DNA from: an uncultured Gammaproteobacteria bacterium
GTDB lineage: Bacteria; Pseudomonadota; Gammaproteobacteria; Eutrophobiales; Eutrophobiaceae
DNA length: 64,000 nucleotides
Direction of reading: 5' to 3'
Assembly: GCA_943788005.1 (NCBI GenBank)
Contig: CALSOP010000002.1
Location: 402,573-466,572 of the forward strand
The notes under the pieces are model-generated. The model was not told where the DNA came from. It was given only the letters and a program-made list of their open reading frames with translations, and did no database searches. Shown one piece after another: positions 50,109 through 58,869 of this stretch. Each line of letters opens with the position of its first letter. Position 1 is the stretch's first letter. Made by a program: the position numbers and the translations under genes.

Positions 50109-51107
50109 ATGCAAAAAGCATTAATAACCGGTGTTACTGGCCAGGATGGTTCATACCTTGCTGAGCTATTAATAGAAAAAGGATATGAAGTTCATGGCAT
50201 TATAAGACGCTCTTCATCTTTTAATACAGGACGTATATTGCATTTATTCAATGATGTTCACCAAGAGCATAATAATTTGCATCTCCATTATGGTGACATG
50301 TCGGATGATAGTACTTTAGAAAGATTAATAACAAAAATTGAACCTGATGAAATTTATAATTTGGCCGCTCAAAGTCATGTTAGAGTTTCATTTGATATTC
50401 CATTGTATACTTCCGATGTCGTTGCAATGGGAACTATTAGATTACTAGAGGCAATAAGAAATTGCTCCTCTGAAAAGGATATTCGTTACTATCAAGCCTC
50501 AAGTTCAGAAATGTTTGGTGCAGTACAGGAAATTCCTCAAAATGAATTAACAACGTTCCACCCACGCAGTCCATATGCATGCGCAAAAGTATTTGCACAT
50601 TATCAAACCATTAATTATCGAGAAAGCTACGGCATGCATGCCTCTAATGGCATATTATTTAATCATGAAAGTCCTAGGCGTGGAGAAACTTTTGTGACTC
50701 GAAAAATTACCCGGGGTATAGCAAGAATTCTGGCAGGCAAAGATAAAAAAATATATTTAGGAAATTTAGATGCAAAACGTGACTGGGGATACGCAAAAGA
50801 TTATGTTGAAGCTATGTGGCTAATGCTTCAGCAGGATGAGCCAGATGATTATGTAATAGCAACTGGCAAGACCTGGTCAGTTAGAGAATTTCTTGAAAAA
50901 GCTTTTAGTTTAGTTGATTTATCTTGGGAGAAACACGTTGAGATTGATTCTAGATATTACCGACCTGCGGAAGTAGACATACTCATTGGAGATCCCAAAA
51001 AGGCAAAAAATAAATTAAACTGGAGTTCTAAAACTGATTTCGATGAACTAATACGTATAATGTTAATAGCTGATTTAGATCTAGAGCATATAAAACACAA
51101 CTTATAG
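50109..51107 (+). CDS. gmd: GDP-mannose 4,6-dehydratase
   Basis: Makes GDP-4-keto-6-deoxymannose from GDP-mannose. [40 protein letters not shown] is the start. [48 protein letters not shown] (Ser/Glu) and [22 protein letters not shown] (Tyr/Lys) are intact, with [22 protein letters not shown]. The 332 aa length is slightly shorter than E. coli Gmd (373). It heads a plus-strand run with two enzymes that can use its product. Confidence 0.95.
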   Translation: MQKALITGVTGQDGSYLAELLIEKGYEVHGIIRRSSSFNTGRILHLFNDVHQEHNNLHLHYGDMSDDSTLERLITKIEPDEIYNLAAQSHVRVSFDIPLYTSDVVAMGTIRLLEAIRNCSSEKDIRYYQASSSEMFGAVQEIPQNELTTFHPRSPYACAKVFAHYQTINYRESYGMHASNGILFNHESPRRGETFVTRKITRGIARILAGKDKKIYLGNLDAKRDWGYAKDYVEAMWLMLQQDEPDDYVIATGKTWSVREFLEKAFSLVDLSWEKHVEIDSRYYRPAEVDILIGDPKKAKNKLNWSSKTDFDELIRIMLIADLDLEHIKHNL

Positions 51108-51117
51108 TGATATAGAT

Positions 51118-51831
51118 ATGAAAATAACATTATGTGTACTTACATTAAATGAGATCGATTGTCTCCAAGCCATCTTCGATTCTATACCAACTCCAAACAT
51201 TGAAAGTGGATACGATGAAATTATAGCTATTGATGGTGGTTCTACAGATGGCACGGTTGATTTTTTTCAAGATCGAAATATTAAAGTAATTGGTCAGAGC
51301 AAACGAGGAAGAGGAGAAGCATTTCAACTAGCCTTTGAGAAGATTCAAGCAGATGCTTTTATTTTCTTTTCACCCGATGGAAATGAAGCGATTTCTGATT
51401 TAAATAAATTTAGACCCTGCCTTGAGAATGGTGCTGATGTAGTTATTGCATCAAGAATGATGAAAGAGTCTGTAAACGAAGAAGATGCACAGTTTTTCAA
51501 ATGGCGGAAATGGGCGAACAATATATTTAACTTTGCTGCTAACCTTGCTTTTAGACGTTCTGGAACCTATATCACTGACTCAATAAATGGGTATCGCGCT
51601 ATCACAAAAACAGCTGCTCAACAATTAGAGTTAAATGCACATGACTATACAATAGAGTACCAAATGACAATACGTGCACTGAAAATGAAATTAAGAATTA
51701 TTGAATTTCCTACTATTGAAGGGGAGCGAATTGCAGGAGAAACTGGGGCACCAAGTATACCTACTGGCTTAAGGTTTATACGTCGCTTTTTTATAGAGTT
51801 ATTCGAACCGAGTAAATCTATACCTAAATGA
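51118..51831 (+). CDS. GT2 family glycosyltransferase
   Basis: GT-A enzyme of 237 aa. MKITLCVLTLNEIDCLQAIFDSIP, IIAIDGGSTDGTVDFFQDR and ADAFIFFSPDGNEAISDLNKF correspond to the donor and metal site; the usual DxD is SPDG here. ITDSINGYRAITKTAAQQL is near the acceptor side. It sits between gmd and the GDP-fucose synthase-like gene, overlapping the latter by 4 bases, so it may transfer the GDP-linked deoxysugar. No membrane helices. Confidence 0.82.
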   Translation: MKITLCVLTLNEIDCLQAIFDSIPTPNIESGYDEIIAIDGGSTDGTVDFFQDRNIKVIGQSKRGRGEAFQLAFEKIQADAFIFFSPDGNEAISDLNKFRPCLENGADVVIASRMMKESVNEEDAQFFKWRKWANNIFNFAANLAFRRSGTYITDSINGYRAITKTAAQQLELNAHDYTIEYQMTIRALKMKLRIIEFPTIEGERIAGETGAPSIPTGLRFIRRFFIELFEPSKSIPK

Positions 51832-52754
51832 AAGTCCTTATTACTGGCGGCTCTGGGATGGTTGGAAGAAACCTTCTTGAACACTCGGGAATATTAAAAA
51901 ATAAGGTCTATGCACCATCCAGTAAAGATTTAAATCTACTTGATTTTTCAACTGTAAAAAATTATCTCAAGAAAATAAAACCGGACCTGATAATACATTG
52001 TGCAGGCCTTGTCGGAGGCATTCAAGCTAATATCGATTCGCCAGTAGAGTTTCTTGTTGATAATCTAGAAATGGGGAAAAATCTTGTAATCGCAGCTCAG
52101 CTCACCGGTATTCCGAGACTCATCAATCTAGGTAGCTCATGTATGTATCCTAAAGATCTTAGCGGTCCAATATCTGAAGACAAACTTCTAACTGGCACAT
52201 TGGAACCAACCAATGAAGGTTATGCATTGTCAAAGATAGTTGTTGCAAGATTATGTAGTTATATAAATCTCTCTGACGAAAATTTGTCGTATAAAACAAT
52301 TGTTCCATGTAATTTATATGGTAAATACGATCTGTTTAACTCGATTAGTTCTCACTTAATTCCAGCTATTATTTCTAAAATAAATTCCGCAATGATACAC
52401 AATAAATCATCCGTAGAGATATGGGGCAATGGTGAGGCAAGAAGAGAGTTTATGTATGCTGGGGATCTTGCAGACTTTATAGCCTATGCCATCGACAAAC
52501 ATGATCAAATGCCCGAATTACTCAATATTGGTATGGGTATAGATTACACAATCAATGAATACTATAGAAAAGTTGCAGACACACTTGGCTATGAAGGTTC
52601 TTTCATACATGATCTCAGCCGAGCAGTAGGCATGCAACGAAAACTTACTGATGTTACACGTGTTAATAATTTTGGCTGGCGTTCAAAAACAAAACTCAGT
52701 GACGGCCTTCTAAAAACCTATCAGTATTTTAAGGAAGAGTACGCACATGTCTAA
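51828..52754 (+). CDS. GDP-L-fucose synthase / GDP-L-colitose synthase (ColC) homologue
   Basis: Epimerase-reductase of the Fcl/WcaG family, 308 aa. KVLITGGSGMVGRNLLEH binds NADPH. LINLGSSCMYPKDLSGPISEDKLLTGTLEPTNEGYALSKIVVARLC contains the catalytic Ser and the Tyr-x3-Lys pair. VPCNLYGKYDLF follows. By itself it would make GDP-L-fucose from the Gmd product. As the next gene encodes a ColD-like dehydratase, it may instead act as ColC, which is an Fcl homologue. It is coupled to both neighbours by overlaps of 4 and 8 bases. Confidence 0.85.
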   Translation: MKVLITGGSGMVGRNLLEHSGILKNKVYAPSSKDLNLLDFSTVKNYLKKIKPDLIIHCAGLVGGIQANIDSPVEFLVDNLEMGKNLVIAAQLTGIPRLINLGSSCMYPKDLSGPISEDKLLTGTLEPTNEGYALSKIVVARLCSYINLSDENLSYKTIVPCNLYGKYDLFNSISSHLIPAIISKINSAMIHNKSSVEIWGNGEARREFMYAGDLADFIAYAIDKHDQMPELLNIGMGIDYTINEYYRKVADTLGYEGSFIHDLSRAVGMQRKLTDVTRVNNFGWRSKTKLSDGLLKTYQYFKEEYAHV

Positions 52755-53952
52755 GCATTATCCTCTTGCTACAAGCAGCTGGGCAGATGAAGAACTGGAT
52801 GCGATTAAGCGCTTGCTTTCACAAGATCAATTTACGATGGGCTCATATGTGAAAAAGTTCGAGGATGAATTTTCAGAATATATTGGCAGCAATTACTCTG
52901 TAATGGTTAATTCAGGTTCCTCAGCAAACTTACTTGCTATTGCTGCATTATTTTATACGAAAAATAATCCTTTAAAACGCGGCGATGAAGTAATAGTCCC
53001 TGCTGTTTCTTGGGGGACGACCTACTTCCCACTTCAACAATTTGGTTTAAAAGTTAAGTTCATTGATATAGATCCAGAAACATTAAATATTGATATAAAA
53101 ATACTTAAAGAAGCTATATCAGAAAAAACAAAGTTAATAGTCGCCGTAAACTTATTAGGCAACCCGAACCAGTTCGATATTTTAAACAAATTATGCCAAG
53201 AACATGACATGATTCTTTTTGAAGATAATTGCGAGTCCATGGGTGCAAAATTTAGCAGTAAATATGCAGGGACATTTGGCAAATTAGGCACTTTTAGCAC
53301 TTACTTTAGCCACCATATATCAACTATAGAAGGAGGACTAGTAGTAACGGACAATGAAGAACTATATCAAATAATGTTATCAATGCGATCTCATGGTTGG
53401 ACAAGATCATTGCCAAAAGAAAATAAAGTAATCGTCAAAAATACTAGGGAATTCGAAGAATCATTTAGGTTCGTACTGCCAGGCTATAATATTAGACCTA
53501 CAGAGATCTCTGCAGTTCTTGGCAGCGAACAGCTTAAAAAATTACCACAGTTTATTGAAATTAGAAATAATAATGCTAAATACTTCAGATCTCTTTTTAT
53601 TAACCACCCCTATATAAAAATACAAAAAGAAACTGGTGAAAGCAGTTGGTTCGGTTTTTCACTAATACTGGCGAATGAGTTAAGCGATCTCAGAAATGAA
53701 TTAACGGATTTTCTTGAGAAGAATCACATAGAATGCAGGCCAGTTGTTGCTGGGAATTTTGTTAACCATGATGTAATCAAATATTTTAATTATGAAGTTC
53801 ATGGTGAATTAATAGTTTCTAACATGCTAGACAGATGCGGACTATATGTTGGGAATCACCATTTTTGCTTAACTGATGAAATTGACTATCTATATGAAAA
53901 GATTGAAGAGTTTACTGACAGTAAACTTAAGACGACCCTTGCTCAAAAATAA
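52747..53952 (+). CDS. DegT-family PLP enzyme with Lys-to-His active site, ColD/RfbH-like 3-dehydratase
   Basis: Aminotransferase fold (401 aa). VNSGSSANLLAIAAL, GDEVIVPAVSWGTTYFPL, LFEDNCESMGAK (Asp for the PLP ring) and GYNIRPTEISAVLG are conserved. The position of the PLP lysine, eight residues before the second Gly of EGG, is H189 in STYFSHHISTIEGGLVV. A His here is the mark of ColD (GDP-4-keto-6-deoxymannose 3-dehydratase) and RfbH, which dehydrate rather than transaminate. With gmd upstream it probably yields a 3,6-dideoxyhexose precursor such as GDP-colitose. It overlaps the ColC/Fcl homologue by 8 bases. Confidence 0.82.
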   Translation: MSKHYPLATSSWADEELDAIKRLLSQDQFTMGSYVKKFEDEFSEYIGSNYSVMVNSGSSANLLAIAALFYTKNNPLKRGDEVIVPAVSWGTTYFPLQQFGLKVKFIDIDPETLNIDIKILKEAISEKTKLIVAVNLLGNPNQFDILNKLCQEHDMILFEDNCESMGAKFSSKYAGTFGKLGTFSTYFSHHISTIEGGLVVTDNEELYQIMLSMRSHGWTRSLPKENKVIVKNTREFEESFRFVLPGYNIRPTEISAVLGSEQLKKLPQFIEIRNNNAKYFRSLFINHPYIKIQKETGESSWFGFSLILANELSDLRNELTDFLEKNHIECRPVVAGNFVNHDVIKYFNYEVHGELIVSNMLDRCGLYVGNHHFCLTDEIDYLYEKIEEFTDSKLKTTLAQK

Positions 53953-54072
53953 TATCCTAATATAATTAGCTATATACTAATACTGTTGATTCATCTAGCT
54001 AACCACATACTAAAATAGACCGTTTATTCTAGATTTTTTTATAGTGCACCAAAAACATATTGGAACTCCAGA

Positions 54073-54378
54073 ATGAAATTTTTTCAATTCAATATAAACA
54101 CTAAAGTAGATGAGTTTGCTGCATCTTTGGCAGATGACTTTATTAAAGCATATTCTTTAGAAACTGATAAGCCAACTAGAAAGGATGAAAAAAAACTTGC
54201 TAAAATAAATACTTCTCTATCAAACAAAATACATAGTTTTAAAGCTGAGAATAAATTAGGCATATACAAGAAAGCAAGAGTCGGCAATAAATTCATGTGG
54301 GCCCTTCGTGAACACGGTATTGAAAAAGAATTTGCTGAAGATATTACAAAGAAACTTTTCTTAAAATTGAATGAATAG
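54073..54378 (+). CDS. Small hypothetical protein
   Basis: Predicted cytoplasmic protein of 101 aa, Lys-rich (VGNKFMWALREHGIEKEFAEDITKKLFLKLNE at the end). There is no signal peptide or membrane helix. GGAACT lies about 9 bases before the ATG. The regular amphipathic composition and same-strand position 121 bases after the ColD-like gene support a real gene. I recognise no family. It could be a small regulator or an accessory of the glycan genes. Confidence 0.55.
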   Translation: MKFFQFNINTKVDEFAASLADDFIKAYSLETDKPTRKDEKKLAKINTSLSNKIHSFKAENKLGIYKKARVGNKFMWALREHGIEKEFAEDITKKLFLKLNE

Positions 54379-54427
54379 AAGGTATAATTAAGGAAACGCT
54401 ATATACAAGACTCCGTTTACACTTTAT

Positions 54428-56161
54428 ATGATTTCACAAATAATAAAAAAAACATTGGCCCTGTTTAAGGTAGGTAATAGCAACAACTCTTCCCATTCTC
54501 CTAATCAACTTCTACAAGAGGCAATGGCACAGCATCAAGCAGGACTCTTGCAAGAAGCTGAAATTATTTATCGAGAAATTTTAGCTGAAAACCCAAACAA
54601 TCCCGATGCTTTACATCTATTAGGTCTCCTTGCATATCAGGTGGGGAATAATACAGTTGCAATTGAGTATATAGAAAAAGCAATTGGGATAAATCCATCT
54701 GTACCAGATTACTATAATAACTGTGGCGAAGCGTATAGAGCATCTGCTAATAATGAGCTGTCTATTAAATGTTATAAACAAGCCCTTGAAATAAATCCCG
54801 ACTTTGCTGAGGCATATAACAATATGGGAAATGCTTTCAAAGACATGGGGCAAAATGAAGAAGCAATTGTTTACTATCAAAAGGCGCTTGTCATCAAACC
54901 CGATTTTTTTCAAGGGCACTATAATTTAGGCACTGCCCTGCAAATAGTCGGAAAACTTGAGGAGGCCACTAATCACTACCAAAACGCTATCTCCATTAAA
55001 CCTGACTATGCCGAGGCGCATAATAATTTAGGTGTCGCCCTACATGAAATAGGTCAGCATGAACAAGCTATCAACCATTATCAAAACGCCATTTCCATAA
55101 AACCTGACTATGCCGAGGCACATAACAATATAGGCATCACCCTACAAGAAATTGGTAGACATGAAGAAGCCATCACCCATTATCAAGAAGCCATTTCTTT
55201 AAACCCTGACTATGCTGAGGCACATTTTAATCTATCTTGCTTATATTTATTACTCGGTGATTTTAAGAATGGCTGGGAGGAATATGAATGGAGACTTAAA
55301 CTTAAAAATAATATTGAACATACGCGAAGCTTTGCACAACCTAAATGGTCGGGGCTTCCGCTTAACGGAAAATCGATTCTACTCCATGCAGAACAAGGTT
55401 TAGGTGACACTATACAGTTTATTCGTTATGTGCCATTGGTTGCTGAAGCAGGTGGAAAAGTTATAGTTGAATGTGATTCAAAATTGAGTCACTTATTTTC
55501 TAACTATGGAGATATAACTCGGTTTGTTGGAAGAAGTGATGATCTTCCAGAATTTGATTTTCATGCATCACTACTGAGTTTGCCAAGCATCTTCAAAACC
55601 ACACTTGATACTATACCCTCAGCAACAAACTATATTCATATCAATGATGATTTAGTTAAGTCATGGGGGGAAAAACTATCAACATTAAAAAATAACAAGG
55701 TTGGTATTTGTTGGCAAGGTAGTGTAGATAACAGAAAAGACCAATCTCGATCAATCCCCTTAAAATGTTTTAGTAACCTGTTTGATATTCCTGAAATTAG
55801 TTTTATCAGTTTACAAAAAGGATATGGTCAGGAACAAATTAAAGAAGGCGAATACACTGATACAATCGCAGACTTTTCATCTGAAATGGATACTCATGAA
55901 AAGTTTATCGACACCAGCGCAATTATTGAAAGCCTCAATCTGGTAATTGGAGTAGATACAGCAACAATTCATTTGGCAGGCGCTATGGGGAAACCTGTTT
56001 GGGTGCTATTGCCATATAGTCCAGACTGGCGATGGATGTTAAATACTAAGAATACACCTTGGTATCCAACGATGAGATTATTCCGGCAGCAAGAACCGGG
56101 GAACTGGGAGACAGTGATAGACGAGGTAAGAATTGAACTAGATAAATTTATTACTACTTAA
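54428..56161 (+). CDS. TPR protein with C-terminal GT9-like glycosyltransferase domain
   Basis: Protein of 577 aa. Residues 25-290 are seven or eight tetratricopeptide repeats (for example YYNNCGEAYRASANNELSIKCYKQALEINPDFAEA), the last ones nearly identical. LYLLLGDFKNGWEEYEWRLK links to the C-terminal domain, which has SILLHAEQGLGDTIQFIRYVPLVAEAG, KVGICWQGSVDNRKDQSRSIPL and VIGVDTATIHLAGAMGKPVWVLLPYSPDWRWM, as in GT9/GT41-related TPR glycosyltransferases. No signal peptide, so probably cytoplasmic protein or surface glycan glycosylation. Convergent with the gene at 56212. Confidence 0.8.
   Translation: MISQIIKKTLALFKVGNSNNSSHSPNQLLQEAMAQHQAGLLQEAEIIYREILAENPNNPDALHLLGLLAYQVGNNTVAIEYIEKAIGINPSVPDYYNNCGEAYRASANNELSIKCYKQALEINPDFAEAYNNMGNAFKDMGQNEEAIVYYQKALVIKPDFFQGHYNLGTALQIVGKLEEATNHYQNAISIKPDYAEAHNNLGVALHEIGQHEQAINHYQNAISIKPDYAEAHNNIGITLQEIGRHEEAITHYQEAISLNPDYAEAHFNLSCLYLLLGDFKNGWEEYEWRLKLKNNIEHTRSFAQPKWSGLPLNGKSILLHAEQGLGDTIQFIRYVPLVAEAGGKVIVECDSKLSHLFSNYGDITRFVGRSDDLPEFDFHASLLSLPSIFKTTLDTIPSATNYIHINDDLVKSWGEKLSTLKNNKVGICWQGSVDNRKDQSRSIPLKCFSNLFDIPEISFISLQKGYGQEQIKEGEYTDTIADFSSEMDTHEKFIDTSAIIESLNLVIGVDTATIHLAGAMGKPVWVLLPYSPDWRWMLNTKNTPWYPTMRLFRQQEPGNWETVIDEVRIELDKFITT
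54974..55279 (+). repeat. Three tandem 102-bp units encoding TPR repeats
   Basis: Units begin at 54974, 55076 and 55178, each encoding 34 residues starting HYQ(N/E)AIS and containing KPDYAEAHNN or NPDYAEAHFN. The first two are nearly identical in DNA; the third drifts in its second half. Similarity at DNA level suggests recent duplication and possible length variation between strains. Confidence 0.8.
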
Positions 56162-56211
56162 TAATCACAGATATAAACTGCTATACACATAATAAGGCGT
56201 TTATAAATTAT

Positions 56212-58110
56212 CTATTCGATTTCTTTTAAATCATTTATAGATTTCCTAAACCGACCAAAGTCATCATGCTCCTCTAAATACTTGATAACGTAATCCATTT
56301 CTTGATGATAGCCTCCCTTCTTATAATACTGAGCTAATAACATATAATCCTCTAGTTCTGAACTTAGTATAATAGCCTCCAATACAGTTGTTATTGCAAC
56401 ATCAATATTGTTTTGAGATTCAACAAGGTAATTTGCCTTTAAAACCAATATTATTCTTTTAACATCATTACCTATATATTTATTATCAAACAATGCATCA
56501 AGCATCCTTTCAAAATCACTTGATTTTAAGCTACAAACCTCTTTGATAAAACATCTTTTATATGACTCAAAAATATTAATCACAGCTCTATTAACATTTG
56601 CATTTGGCAATCTTTGGATTAAATCTTCAATTAAAAACTCTCGAGGTGTTTCCTGTAACTGCACATACATCTCCACAATACCTAAGTCACCAGTAACATT
56701 TAACGTCTCCAACTTTCGAATATTTTCAAAATATTCAATTGCTTTGCTTTTATACTCATCTCTTTGCTCGCCAGAAGAACTTGTAATAGCGTAGAACTTA
56801 TATACCTGCCCAGCCTTGAAATTTGCCCGAACTGAATTTGGATTATTCATAACCTCAACTAGCAACATTTTCCAATCGCTTGACCACTGATGACTAAGAG
56901 AGCGAGTACCAATAGAAAAACTCAACATAATTAACACTGCAGCAACGGCAAATAACTTTCGATGATTTTGAGTTAACCTCACCCCGACTACTGTAACCAT
57001 TAGTAAAAGACCAATAGAGGGAAGATAGTTTCGGTGTAAAAACATTAACTCCAAAGGATAGACCGTAGACTCGAGTATATGACCACCTAAAAACCACAAT
57101 AGGCCCAATGAGAATAAAGTATGTGTTTTTCTTAACTTTATCGCTAGAACTAATAATCCAGCAATAAATATCATCGAGGATAATGTTGTTATGGGAGACA
57201 GAATAGATGTTGAAACAATAATATCATCATGAAATAGCCCCATGACCCTGATATCAGGCAATATTATGAGCCTTATATATTCACTCACTATCCTGAATTC
57301 AGTCAAAACCCGTTCTGTGAGTGTAAAAAGTCTCCCTCCATAGCCATTAAGAACAAATGATGGATCATAAATAGCGTAGATAAACGCACATACCCATGGA
57401 GTTGCAAACAAGCCCCAAACAATTCGTAAGAGTATCTTTTCTTTTTTTGTGTCTGTCTTAAACTCATAAACACACCACTCAATAACAAAGATATAAATAC
57501 TCAACAATAAAGCTGTCTCTTTGGTTAAAAGGCCTAATAACCAGAACAACATCATGAAGAGACATGTGGCATAGGCTTTCCGACTATAGCCGCTACCCTC
57601 TCTTAACTTCAAATAACAAACAATAGCAATCAATACAAAGGTTGCTGACAATGACGTCATTCTTTGAACAATATAGCTCACAGCGGTAACATGAATCGGA
57701 TGTATCAACCAAATACCCATAATAAAAAAAGGTATAAATTCAGTATCAGGTCGATTGCTGCCATAAAACCGATTAATTAATTGCTTCATGATCAGCAGAA
57801 CTAGCAAACCATTAACAAGATGAATTAACAGGTTTGTAAGTTTCATCCACCAGGGGTCCATACCCGTTAAGACATGATTGATAGCGAAGCTTAACATCGC
57901 GATGGGCCGCTTGAGTGGTCCGCTATCGCTACTCAGGGCCGCTTGCAAAAGCTCTTCATTGGAGAAATGATTGATCTTTAAGTGTTCATTTTTATAGATG
58001 TTGTGATAATCATCAAACGTAAATGAACCACTAAGCCCCGGGAAGTAAGCCCAAGCCATCAAGAGGAATATAAGCAATAGAAATAAGTTTTTTCTATTCA
58101 CGTATTCCAA
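56212..58110 (-). CDS. TMTC-like GT-C membrane protein next to pilA, candidate pilin glycosyltransferase
   Basis: Protein of about 630 aa with 10-12 helices (residues 10-430) and a helical-repeat C-terminal part. GSFTFDDYHNIYKNEHLKINHF in the first external loop has the DD and (I)xxN pattern of TMTC enzymes. PLKRPIAMLSFAINHVLTGMDPWWMKLTNLLIHLVNGLLVLL and IHPIHVTAVSYIVQRMTSLSATFVLIAI follow. The start is TTG at 58110 or GTG at 58101; neither has a strong site. It begins 70 bases after pilA on the same strand, only about 15 bases beyond the pilA terminator, so read-through could express it with pilin. Pilin as acceptor is inferred from position. Confidence 0.72.
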   Translation of the reverse strand: MEYVNRKNLFLLLIFLLMAWAYFPGLSGSFTFDDYHNIYKNEHLKINHFSNEELLQAALSSDSGPLKRPIAMLSFAINHVLTGMDPWWMKLTNLLIHLVNGLLVLLIMKQLINRFYGSNRPDTEFIPFFIMGIWLIHPIHVTAVSYIVQRMTSLSATFVLIAIVCYLKLREGSGYSRKAYATCLFMMLFWLLGLLTKETALLLSIYIFVIEWCVYEFKTDTKKEKILLRIVWGLFATPWVCAFIYAIYDPSFVLNGYGGRLFTLTERVLTEFRIVSEYIRLIILPDIRVMGLFHDDIIVSTSILSPITTLSSMIFIAGLLVLAIKLRKTHTLFSLGLLWFLGGHILESTVYPLELMFLHRNYLPSIGLLLMVTVVGVRLTQNHRKLFAVAAVLIMLSFSIGTRSLSHQWSSDWKMLLVEVMNNPNSVRANFKAGQVYKFYAITSSSGEQRDEYKSKAIEYFENIRKLETLNVTGDLGIVEMYVQLQETPREFLIEDLIQRLPNANVNRAVINIFESYKRCFIKEVCSLKSSDFERMLDALFDNKYIGNDVKRIILVLKANYLVESQNNIDVAITTVLEAIILSSELEDYMLLAQYYKKGGYHQEMDYVIKYLEEHDDFGRFRKSINDLKEIE

Positions 58111-58123
58111 TACCTATAGGCAA

Positions 58124-58151
58124 TAAAAAACCCCACATAAAATGTGAGGTT
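58124..58151 (-). terminator. Rho-independent terminator of pilA
   Basis: On the minus strand AACCTCACAT and ATGTGGGGTT form a 10-bp stem with one T-G wobble and a TTT loop, followed by TTTTTTA. It is 28 bases after the pilA stop. The T-tract ends just before the start of the TMTC-like gene. Confidence 0.85.
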
Positions 58152-58179
58152 CTTTTATACATTGCTTTAAATGTAACGC

Positions 58180-58596
58180 TTATTTACATGATGCAGGCAT
58201 AAGCTTAGCTGGTGTACCACCACAAACCCATGTGACTACGCCTGAAGCTGAATCAAGACTTGGTGTTAAAGTCAGTGTTGGTTGTGTACCTGAACCGATA
58301 CCACTACCTATGACTGTAATTAAACCTGTAGCTTTAGTTACAGATGATGCAGCTGCGACATTCTTACCGCCAGTACCGATTAACAGACCTGAGCCTGAAT
58401 TAAGTAAAGTACCATTTACTTGAGAAAACTCAGCGATGTTAATCTTGGCATCAGCACCAGCAAGGATCATTTCAGAAACCTTCGCACGATTGGTGTAATC
58501 CTGGTAAGCAGGCAATGCAACTGCAGCCAGAATACCGATAATAGCCACAACGATCATTAATTCGATGAGGGTAAAACCCTGTTGTACTTTTTTCAT
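58180..58596 (-). CDS. pilA: Type IV pilin major subunit PilA
   Basis: Prepilin with a short leader MKKVQQG and mature N-terminus [27 protein letters not shown], the class IVa signature with Glu5 and N-methylated Phe1. Two Cys (VTWVCGG and PASCK at the end) form the D-region disulfide. The 138 aa length is typical. The ATG at 58596 is chosen since GAAGGAG lies 6 bases upstream and the leader is normal; an earlier in-frame Met would add 11 residues without reason. A sigma-54 promoter and pilSR are directly upstream, a terminator downstream. Confidence 0.95.
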   Translation of the reverse strand: MKKVQQGFTLIELMIVVAIIGILAAVALPAYQDYTNRAKVSEMILAGADAKINIAEFSQVNGTLLNSGSGLLIGTGGKNVAAASSVTKATGLITVIGSGIGSGTQPTLTLTPSLDSASGVVTWVCGGTPAKLMPASCK

Positions 58597-58709
58597 GTAT
58601 CTACTCCTTCTATGGTTATTTATTTTCAAACAATCTTTTCCAAGACTGTCGCACTCTTAAAGATATTGAACCTAAAGTGTTCAATTTGTAAAAAAGCTAT
58701 GTATATATG

Positions 58710-58725
58710 AGCATGATTTATGCCA
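58710..58725 (-). promoter_or_regulatory. Sigma-54 (-24/-12) promoter of pilA
   Basis: On the minus strand TGGCATAAATCATGCT has the invariant GG and GC with correct spacing (TGGCA-N7-TGC). The predicted start is near 58698, about 100 bases before the pilA ATG. In Pseudomonas aeruginosa pilA is likewise RpoN- and PilR-dependent. TGTC/GACA elements in 58808-58836 may be PilR contacts. Confidence 0.8.
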
Positions 58726-58869
58726 GCAAATAAAATCACACACAAGACATTTATATCATTATTTTTAATGAACAATCTATGCTTAATCATGATTTATTCA
58801 CAAGAATAACTGACTATTTTTGTCCAAATGTGACGTTTTACGGCAACATCCTATGATTTTATTATTCTA

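Noticed and set aside
54974-55279. Tandem repeats considered as a CRISPR-like array
   Set aside because: The 102-base units are in frame within a TPR gene, with no spacers and no cas genes.
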